Assembly: GCA_023384415.1 (NCBI GenBank)
Contig: JAHDWJ010000007.1
Span: 1 to 64,000, forward strand
Reading direction: 5' to 3'
From: Anaerolineae bacterium
Lineage (GTDB): Bacteria; Chloroflexota; Anaerolineae; Promineifilales; Promineifilaceae
Length of the DNA stretch: 64,000 nucleotides
Under the pieces are notes generated by a model. It was given only the letters and a program-made list of their open reading frames with translations, searched no databases and had not been told where the DNA came from. Below are positions 54,882 through 61,883 of this stretch, piece by piece. Positions within the stretch are counted from its first letter, which is position 1, and each line of letters starts with the position of its first letter. Both the position numbers and the translations under genes were made by a program.

Positions 54882-55336
54882 ATGAAAGTCTATCTGGATG
54901 CTTGTTGCTTAAATCGGCCTTTTGACGATCAAACGCAGGGCCGTATTCGTTTAGAGGCTGAAGCATTTTGCTCGTTTTGACTCGAATACAAACAAACCAA
55001 TGGCAATGGTTGAGTAGTAGCGTGGTAGATGATGAGATTGAACAAACACCAGATGTACAACGGCGTGAGCGAATGGTTCTTTTAGCGATGTATGCTCACT
55101 ACTCTATGACAATCTCTGATGGTGAAATCGAACGAGCAAAACAATTGGTAAATTTGGGATTTGTCGCCATGAATGCTCTTCATCTCGCCTGCGCTGAAAA
55201 GATGAAAGTAGACGGTTTCTTCACCACTGACGACAAACTACTACGTCGGGCTGCACGTATGGTTGAACAGTTGTATGTTACGGTTGATAACCCGCTTGTC
55301 TGGTTCACAAACCGTAAGGAGATGGAAGCTAAATAA
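54882..55336 (+). pseudogene. PIN-domain (VapC-like) nuclease, frameshifted
   Basis: The ATG at 54882 starts [16 protein letters not shown], the classic PIN N-terminus with the first metal-binding Asp. This frame stops at 54978-54980. The rest is in the next frame from about 54968 (VVDDEIEQTPDVQRRER..., NALHLACAEKMKVDGFFTTDDKLL), which holds the other acidic residues. One base is missing in the 'gcattttgc' stretch at 54963-54970. The joined product would be about 151 residues, normal size. PIN toxins cut RNA. The partner gene downstream is also broken, so the locus is probably dead. Confidence 0.82.
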
Positions 55337-55347
55337 GCATTGAGGTT

Positions 55348-55548
55348 ATGACTCTCAATCAAATTCAGCGAACTGGGCTAGAAATATTAGCCCGTGCACT
55401 TGGTCTAGTAGGTATGATACGTTTTCTATAAATGTTTGAAACTGGGCACGGAGATTATTCGAAAGAACGTCACCAATGGCTCGAACATCAGAATATAGAC
55501 GAGATAGTCAAACGAATTCGTCAAAAGCAAACAACAAAGCAAGAGTAA
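55348..55548 (+). pseudogene. PIN-associated small protein with an internal stop
   Basis: A 66-codon frame starting MTLNQIQRTGLEILARALGL and ending FETGHGDYSKERHQWLEHQN...EIVKRIRQKQ is interrupted by TAA at 55429-55431, between RFL and MFETG. Small proteins with this layout (GL..L...LG.vG..RFL, then GDY...RH.WL) often stand next to PIN genes and probably act as antitoxins. A CAA or CAG codon at the stop would restore it. The family function is from memory. Confidence 0.7.
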
Positions 55549-55585
55549 GGCTGTTTTCATACGCCGTACTCAAGTCAGGGATAGT

Positions 55586-56182
55586 ATGCCAGAAACCCTT
55601 ATTTTAACTCGTACCCCAGCTACAGCTACCAATGGCGATGAGTTCCAGCCGGTTATTGATCGCTGCCTGGCGGGGGAAGAGGCGGCGTATGGACTGCTGT
55701 ATCAACGGCTCTCCCCACTTATTTACCGGCTGAATTATGGGCTGCTGCAAAATCGGGAAGACGCCGAAGAGGTATTACAAGATAGTTTTGAATACGCTTT
55801 TCGCAATTTGCACCGGTTCGATAGTCGAAAAGCTGCGTTTAAGACCTGGCTTTACCAGATTGCTCTGAGCCGCTGCCGCAACAAACGGCGGCGCAAATGG
55901 CTGCCCTCTTTCTCCCTGAGCCAGGGAATTTACCAGGAGATCGCCGACACCGAAACGCCTCTACCTGACGAGACGCTGGCCCTGAGCGGGGAGCAAAAGG
56001 CCGTCTGGTCGGCGTTAAAGCAGTTGTCGCCAAAATTGCGGGAGACGGCCCTCCTGCGGTATTACGAAGGGCTGACTTACGGTGAAATTGGGGAGATTGT
56101 TGGCGTCCCTGCCAAAACAGCCGAATCACGGATGCGGCTGGCGCATCAAGAATTGAAGAAGATTTTGCAGCGTGTAGCATGA
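55586..56182 (+). CDS. ECF sigma factor (sigma-70 family)
   Basis: 198 residues. Region 2 (about 22-95) is recognisable as CLAGEEAAYGLLYQRLSPLIYRLNYGLLQNREDAEEVLQDSFEYAFRNLHRFDSRKAAFKTWLYQIALSRCRNKRRR, and region 4 (about 140-190) ends LRYYEGLTYGEIGEIVGVPAKTAESRMRLAHQELKK. There is no region 3, as in all ECF factors. The anti-sigma factor gene starts 69 bp downstream. The sigma likely responds to an envelope signal and would direct transcription of an unidentified set. Confidence 0.94.
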   Translation: MPETLILTRTPATATNGDEFQPVIDRCLAGEEAAYGLLYQRLSPLIYRLNYGLLQNREDAEEVLQDSFEYAFRNLHRFDSRKAAFKTWLYQIALSRCRNKRRRKWLPSFSLSQGIYQEIADTETPLPDETLALSGEQKAVWSALKQLSPKLRETALLRYYEGLTYGEIGEIVGVPAKTAESRMRLAHQELKKILQRVA

Positions 56183-56251
56183 GACGTAATACGTGAAGCG
56201 TGTCAGGTAAGACAGCAGTTGTTAAGCATCACGCATCACGCACTAAAAACG

Positions 56252-56746
56252 ATGGAGCATATTACCCACCTTCTTTCTGATTATGTGTTGGATTTGCTGC
56301 CGGCAGAAGCACGAGGGCAAGTGGAACGGCACGCGGCCGCGTGTTCCCGCTGCCGCCAACAGTTACAGAGGGAACGGCAGTTGACCCACCTGGTGCGGGA
56401 AACGATGTTGGCGGCCGGGCATATCACCCCACTCCGGCTGGTCCAACTGCGGCCGCCCCTCCGCCAACGCCATCAACCCTGGTTTACCCGTCAAAGCTGG
56501 CAAAAAGGGGTGGCGGTCATGGCGGTTTGTCTTTTCTTGTTTGTGGCCAGCCTGAGCTTACACCCAACCTACAATGCCCATTGGCAAAACGGAGCTGTCC
56601 CTTCCGTCATCGCCGCTACCGCTACCATAACTCCTTTGCCGGCCACAGCCACCCAAACGGCTGCCCCGTCACCCACCAGCACAACCCCACCCCAACAGAC
56701 CCCAGGCGCGGCCGCGACTCCGGTGGCGTTTTTGTGGCCCAGGTGA
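56252..56746 (+). CDS. Anti-sigma factor with N-terminal zinc-binding motif
   Basis: 164 residues from the ATG at 56252. The longer frame from a TTG at 56219 is unlikely. The N-terminus shows the ZAS-type His-Cys-Cys pattern: LSDYVLDLLPAEARGQVERHAAACSRCRQQL. One membrane helix lies at about 94-112 (GVAVMAVCLFLFVASLSL). The outside portion is Pro/Thr/Ala-rich (ATATITPLPATATQTAAPSP). It would hold the sigma factor at the membrane until a signal arrives. GCGGCCGC occurs three times, one coding for AAA in AAACSRC. Confidence 0.87.
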   Translation: MEHITHLLSDYVLDLLPAEARGQVERHAAACSRCRQQLQRERQLTHLVRETMLAAGHITPLRLVQLRPPLRQRHQPWFTRQSWQKGVAVMAVCLFLFVASLSLHPTYNAHWQNGAVPSVIAATATITPLPATATQTAAPSPTSTTPPQQTPGAAATPVAFLWPR

Positions 56747-56759
56747 GGAAGCGTGGGGA

Positions 56760-56843
56760 ATTAAGAGATTAAGAGATTAAGAGATTAAGAGATTGGAGAT
56801 TGGAGATTGGAGAGTGAAGACTGTTCACTCGCACACTCGCAAC
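56760..56843 (+). repeat. STRR-like array of AAGAGATT and GGAGATT units before a start codon
   Basis: Four AAGAGATT-type units and three GGAGATT units, then 'cactcgcacactcgc', directly precede the ATG at 56845. No ribosome site is apparent between them. Confidence 0.95.
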
Positions 56844-56844
56844 C

Positions 56845-59800
56845 ATGACTGACCTGACCACCCCTACTACCGTAACTTCATTTCTGACGCGGCCGCTCCG
56901 TTTTAGCCTGGATTGGGAAAAAAGCGCGTATCTGCTCATCCTCATCCTGGCCCTATTTACTCGTTTATGGGGGCTAGACCAGCGGGTAGTGAGCCACGAC
57001 GAAAGTTTGCACACCCAGTTTGCTTACCAATATTTTCGTGGTGAGGGGTACCAGCATAACCCGATGATGCACGGGCCAATGGTATTCCACAGTGCGGCCA
57101 CCTTTTATTGGCTCTTTGGCGTCAGTGACGGCTCCGCTCGCATCCCAGCCGCTTTGGTCGGAGTGATTTTGGTGATGCTGCCTATTTTGCTGCGCCCCTG
57201 GATAGGCCAGGTGGGGGCACTGTTTACCAGTTTTCTGCTGCTCATCTCTCCATTTATGACCTATTACTCTCGTTATATTCGGGAAGATATTTTTATTATC
57301 ACCTGGGCGGCCATTATTTTTATCGCCATCTGGTCATATCTACGGCAGCGACAAGATAAATATTTGTACTGGTTTGCGGCCGCGAACGCCCTCATGTTCG
57401 CCACGAAAGAAAACAGCTACATCTACATCGCCATCTTTGGTGGCTTCCTGGTACTCCGTCTAGGTCTTACCTTATGGCAAACCCCCTGGTTCCATAAAGC
57501 ATTGGGCAATCAGAGCAACGCCATTCTTCTCATCGCCGTCGGATTAATCATTTTTGGCGGGGGTTTTGTCGCCCAAAGGCAAGCTGAACAGGCGGCCGCG
57601 ACAACGGCGACACCAGCCAGTGACACAACTGGGTTTGCGGCCGACCCCAACGCGCCAACCCCCATAACCCCGCCAACCCTTCCTGGCAGCAGCCAGAGCT
57701 GGGGCTGGATACAGCTAGGGGGGATAGTCGCAGCTTGCGCTGGTCTGTTTATGGGGGTAAACGCCCTGCGGCCGCGGCTGCAAGAATACGCCGAATTCGA
57801 TCTCATCGTCCTGTTCACCGCCTTCACGCTGCCCACCATCGCCCCCTTATTAGCCGTAATGACTGGTTGGACCCCCCGCGATTACAACATCCCTGCCTGC
57901 TCTTTTCCCGAGACACTCTCCCCAGTGACCCAATTTTTGGGCCGCTGGTTTAGCCTGGATTGTTGGCAGGCCTACTTTGGCTCTGGCGGGGGGCACATCA
58001 ATCTTATCCTGATTGGCCTGCTCACGGTGTCCATCGCTCTGGGGTTGTGGTGGGATAAACGTCGTTGGCTCATTGTGGGTGGGATTTTCCACCTTATTTT
58101 CATCGCCCTGTTCACCGCCCTCTTCTCATTTCCGCGAGGGTGGCACAGCGGTATTGTAGATTCCCTGGCTTATTGGATGGAGCAGCATGAAGTCCAACGG
58201 GGCAACCAGCCAAATTTCTATTATCTGTTCGTGCTGCCATTTTATGAATTTTTATCCGTCATTTTTGCCCTGTTAGCAACCCGTTTATGGGCACGTAAGA
58301 ACCGGCTGAACAAAATTTTAGGCTACTGGCTGACCGTGATCCTGGTTGCTCTGCTTAGTTACAGCCTGATTAACTGGTATACCAACCTCAATCTGGATGC
58401 GACCGCCGAACCAGAACGGCTAACTGGTATTTTAGTGGGAGGTCTCATTCTGATCGCTGGGGGGGTGTATTGGATGTTCGTTTATGCTGGTCAATTACAG
58501 AGTGAGTACAAAATCAAACGAAACTGGTCATCCCTCTTTTCGGCTGAGGTCTTGGGGGATTTTGTGCCCTTCCTGGTCTGGTGGGTCATCATGTCGTTTG
58601 TGTTATATACCTTTGCCGGGGAGAAGATGCCCTGGCTAAGTACCCATTTTATACTGCCTCTGGTGCTGTTATCGGGCTGGTACCTGAATGAGCAGGCGGC
58701 CGCGTTCGACCGGTCTACCTTGCTTTCGCGCCGCTGGTGGTACCTTTTGGGGCTAATGCTCACGCTTGTCCTGGCCGTCTTGTTTACCTTATACCCGATC
58801 CTGGTTGGCCGTCTGGCCATCAGTAACCCCATAGAAACGAATCTGATCGGATTGGTGATGTTAGTAGGGGGCGCCCTGTTGGTGATGACGGTTTACCTTC
58901 TCTATGTGCAGGTGGAAAAGGGTGAGAGGAGTTTGCGGCCGCAAAGTCTCATCTTTGCCATATTCATCCTCCTTTCCCTGCTCACCATCCGCTTCAACCA
59001 GATGGCCAACGGGCCTAATGCCGACGCCACCAACGAGTTCATCGTCTATGCTCACGGCAACGCTTCCACCAAAAACATCGTCCTTAACCAGGTAGAACAG
59101 CTTTCCCAACAAATGTATGGCGATAAAAGTATCAAAGTAGCCTTTGATGATGATGTCGCCTGGCCTTATACCTGGTATTTACGGGATTATCCCAACCGAT
59201 TTTATTTTGGGGCCACCCCCAGCAATACCCTTTTAGACTCCCCCGTCATCCTCATCGGCAGTCGTAACTGGGGCAAAATTGACGCAACCCTGCAAGAAGC
59301 GTTAGATCAAAATTACCGCAGCTACACCCTCACCTTTCTCTGGTGGCCTATCGAAGATTATCGCAGCTTCGGCTGGAGTTCCTTCCTGGGCATTTACCCC
59401 ACCCCCACCACCCCCATCCAAACCGAACCACGCAAGGGGGGGATTTTCCGGGCTGATGTACGTCAAGCCCTCTGGGGCATTTTCTTCAATCGAGATTATC
59501 GCAAATATGGTGAGGTTTTTGGGGGCACCTATACGGCCGGGCAGTGGCCACTGCGCCGGGAACTGCGCCTTTATATCCGCAACGAGGCGGTGACTGGGCT
59601 GTGGCAAGAAGGGGATGCTCTGGTTCGTACCCTGCCCGATATAGCCCCAGTGCCCCCGCCACCCCTGGAAGATATTTACAAAGATGATCCCCTGGAAGTC
59701 ACCGTAGACCGGATCATCAACAACGTGGCCAATGGGGGATTTTCCCTGCCTCGCAATATGGCCATTGGACCAGACGGCAATCTATACGTAGCTGATTCCA

Positions 59801-60756
59801 ACAACCATCGCATTGTCGTGCTAGATGAGAACGGCAATTTCTTACGCCAATGGGGACAGCAAGGTACAGAGGAAGGCCAACTGAATGAACCGTGGGCCAT
59901 TGCCGTAGATAATGAAGCAGTCTATGTGGCCGATACCTGGAATCACCGCCTGCAAAAATTTACTCTAACAGGTCAATTTATTGCCACCATAGGCCAGCCA
60001 GGAGATCAAAACAGCCAGCCGCTCGAAGGGTTGGGGCTGTTTTTTGGCCCCCGCTCCATCCTGTTGTGGGATGATGGCTTGATGTTGGTGACGGATACGG
60101 GCAATCACCGGATACAGCTTTTAGACCGGAATGGGGTGACGTTACAGGCGATTGGCGGCCGCGGTACCTTTGTCGGTCTATTTAGTGAACCGGTTGGGCT
60201 GGCTCGCACCCCTGATGGCCTTCTGCTCGTGGCTGATACCTGGAACGGCCGTATCCAGATTTTCACCCCCGATTTGCGCCCCTTCATCCAATGGCCTATT
60301 CAGACCTGGGCCGGGGAATCTACTAACAATAAACCGTACCTGGCCGCCGACAGTCAGGGGCGCATCTATGTCACCGACCCAGAACAAGGACGGATTCTGG
60401 TTTTTGGGCCAGCCGGGGATTATATTGGCTTCTTTAACAGCCTCGACCCAGATGGGGAGCTGCTGGCTTTACCTACCGGCATCACTATTGACAGTGAGGA
60501 TCGGATTTATGTGGTAGATACCGCCAGCAATCGGATTATTCGTTACCAGCCGCTGGTCATTTTTGTCGAACCAACCCCAACGCCAACACCAGAAGAGACG
60601 CCCACGCCAGAGGCCACTGCCACAGAAGAACCAACGCCGACACCGACCGCCACGATGACAGCTACCCCGACGGTGACGCCAACAGCGACGGCGATACCGG
60701 AAGAAGAGGAAGCCACACCGAATAACACAATTCCGGCCGCCACAGCAACGCCCTAA
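56845..60756 (+). CDS. TIGR03663-like (Agl23-type) GT-C membrane protein with NHL beta-propeller
   Basis: 1303 residues. The N-half (about 25-770) has about 13 membrane helices with TRLWGLDQRVVSHDESLHTQFAYQYFRGEGYQHNPMMHGPMVFH, the family signature with the DE motif after helix 1, and YYSRYIREDIFII. This family is associated with lipid-linked sugar handling and flippases in archaea and Chloroflexi. Residues about 970-1240 form a six-bladed NHL propeller (NLYVADSNNHRIVVLDENGNFLRQWG, YVADTWNHRLQKF, VTDTGNHRIQLL). The tail is TPTPTPEETPTPEATAT-rich, a likely spacer. A propeller fused to a GT-C protein suggests an extracytoplasmic recognition role. The gene at 61884 is a paralog. Confidence 0.85.
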   Translation: MTDLTTPTTVTSFLTRPLRFSLDWEKSAYLLILILALFTRLWGLDQRVVSHDESLHTQFAYQYFRGEGYQHNPMMHGPMVFHSAATFYWLFGVSDGSARIPAALVGVILVMLPILLRPWIGQVGALFTSFLLLISPFMTYYSRYIREDIFIITWAAIIFIAIWSYLRQRQDKYLYWFAAANALMFATKENSYIYIAIFGGFLVLRLGLTLWQTPWFHKALGNQSNAILLIAVGLIIFGGGFVAQRQAEQAAATTATPASDTTGFAADPNAPTPITPPTLPGSSQSWGWIQLGGIVAACAGLFMGVNALRPRLQEYAEFDLIVLFTAFTLPTIAPLLAVMTGWTPRDYNIPACSFPETLSPVTQFLGRWFSLDCWQAYFGSGGGHINLILIGLLTVSIALGLWWDKRRWLIVGGIFHLIFIALFTALFSFPRGWHSGIVDSLAYWMEQHEVQRGNQPNFYYLFVLPFYEFLSVIFALLATRLWARKNRLNKILGYWLTVILVALLSYSLINWYTNLNLDATAEPERLTGILVGGLILIAGGVYWMFVYAGQLQSEYKIKRNWSSLFSAEVLGDFVPFLVWWVIMSFVLYTFAGEKMPWLSTHFILPLVLLSGWYLNEQAAAFDRSTLLSRRWWYLLGLMLTLVLAVLFTLYPILVGRLAISNPIETNLIGLVMLVGGALLVMTVYLLYVQVEKGERSLRPQSLIFAIFILLSLLTIRFNQMANGPNADATNEFIVYAHGNASTKNIVLNQVEQLSQQMYGDKSIKVAFDDDVAWPYTWYLRDYPNRFYFGATPSNTLLDSPVILIGSRNWGKIDATLQEALDQNYRSYTLTFLWWPIEDYRSFGWSSFLGIYPTPTTPIQTEPRKGGIFRADVRQALWGIFFNRDYRKYGEVFGGTYTAGQWPLRRELRLYIRNEAVTGLWQEGDALVRTLPDIAPVPPPPLEDIYKDDPLEVTVDRIINNVANGGFSLPRNMAIGPDGNLYVADSNNHRIVVLDENGNFLRQWGQQGTEEGQLNEPWAIAVDNEAVYVADTWNHRLQKFTLTGQFIATIGQPGDQNSQPLEGLGLFFGPRSILLWDDGLMLVTDTGNHRIQLLDRNGVTLQAIGGRGTFVGLFSEPVGLARTPDGLLLVADTWNGRIQIFTPDLRPFIQWPIQTWAGESTNNKPYLAADSQGRIYVTDPEQGRILVFGPAGDYIGFFNSLDPDGELLALPTGITIDSEDRIYVVDTASNRIIRYQPLVIFVEPTPTPTPEETPTPEATATEEPTPTPTATMTATPTVTPTATAIPEEEEATPNNTIPAATATP

Positions 60757-60758
60757 AC

Positions 60759-61805
60759 ATGAATGACAATGATAATCCTCTGAAAATTTTAATCACCGAA
60801 TTTGCTGATGCCTTTGCGGCCTGGCTGCTAGAACGACCTATACAATCGGTGCGGCCGCTCAACGTTGAATTTCCTGCCCAGCCCATCCGCAGCGATTTAC
60901 TCTTTGAGGTTTATGATACATATGGGGGGAAACTGCTTCTTCATTTTGAACTACAGGGGCGAAGCAGCCACAAACCGATGCCCTACCGGGAGTTAAATTA
61001 CCTGTGTCATACCGTCACTCGTGAAATCCCACTGCCTTTAGGCCTAAACTCTCCCCGCTTGCACAGCGTCGTTCTTTATGTGGGTGAAGGGGCCGGCCGC
61101 GGGGATAATGGCAGTTATACTATCAATGGCCCAGGCGATGAGCTGGCCTTGCATTGGCAATATCAACCCATCCGTTTGTGGGAAATTCCGGCAGAAAACC
61201 TGCTACAATTAGGTCAACCGGCCTTAGCTGCCCTCATTGGTTTAACCCGGCTGCAACAGCCAGAACAGGTTATTCCTCTGGCTCTGGCACATATCCGTAC
61301 CATTCCAGATGAAAAGCAGCGGCAGCAGCTTCTTACGGCTATGGTCACACTGCTGCCAACTGAAGAGGTGACTCAAATGGTAGAAAAATTACTGGAAGAA
61401 AATGAAACTTTGTTAATAGATACCCCCTATCTTCGCCGGATGCGCCAGTTGGGCCAGCAAGAAGGCCGCCAGGAAGGTGTGCAAATTGGTCGCCAGGAAG
61501 GTGTGCAAATTGGTCGCCAGGAAGGCGTGCAGATTGGCCGCCAGGAAGGTGTGCAAATTGGCCGCCAGGAAGGCGTGCAAATTGGTCATCAGCAGGGGCA
61601 GGAACAAGGGCTGCGGGATGCTATTTTGGAGGCGGTCGTTCATAAATTTAACCCGTCCGCGGCCGCTTACCGACAATTACAACATAATCTGGAGCAAATT
61701 CACCAACCCAGCACCCTACAGCGGCTGTTACTGATGTTATTTGATAACCAGGACGTAACCCCTATCTTGAACATGGCTCAGGAAATGGCTGATGAAACGC
61801 GATAG
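60759..61805 (+). CDS. Rpn-family (PD-(D/E)XK) nuclease
   Basis: 348 residues. Proteins of this family resemble transposase-derived RpnA-type nucleases that promote RecA-independent recombination. The core shows ILITEFADAFAAWLL, FPAQPIRSDLLFEVYDT and LLLHFELQGRSSHKPMPYRELNYL, in which the D...E-x-Q/K set of the nuclease fold can be traced. The middle is helical (PEQVIPLALAHIRTIPDEKQRQQLLTAM). Five copies of GRQEGVQI (about residues 236-275) are followed by GHQQGQEQG. The C-terminal helix LRDAILEAVVHKF closes it. It starts 2 bp after the preceding stop, so it may be co-transcribed with the membrane protein. Confidence 0.85.
   Translation: MNDNDNPLKILITEFADAFAAWLLERPIQSVRPLNVEFPAQPIRSDLLFEVYDTYGGKLLLHFELQGRSSHKPMPYRELNYLCHTVTREIPLPLGLNSPRLHSVVLYVGEGAGRGDNGSYTINGPGDELALHWQYQPIRLWEIPAENLLQLGQPALAALIGLTRLQQPEQVIPLALAHIRTIPDEKQRQQLLTAMVTLLPTEEVTQMVEKLLEENETLLIDTPYLRRMRQLGQQEGRQEGVQIGRQEGVQIGRQEGVQIGRQEGVQIGRQEGVQIGHQQGQEQGLRDAILEAVVHKFNPSAAAYRQLQHNLEQIHQPSTLQRLLLMLFDNQDVTPILNMAQEMADETR
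61464..61583 (+). repeat. Five tandem 24-bp coding repeats (GRQEGVQI)
   Basis: Five units with only synonymous differences (ggc/ggt, gtg, att), so protein sequence is under selection while DNA drifts. A sixth diverged unit reads GHQQGQEQ. Confidence 0.95.
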
Positions 61806-61883
61806 ATGATTCGTGAAACCCTTCGGCAAGCCGTGATGAGTGGTAATCATACAATACCCAATACCTTTTAAGACGACTATTTT

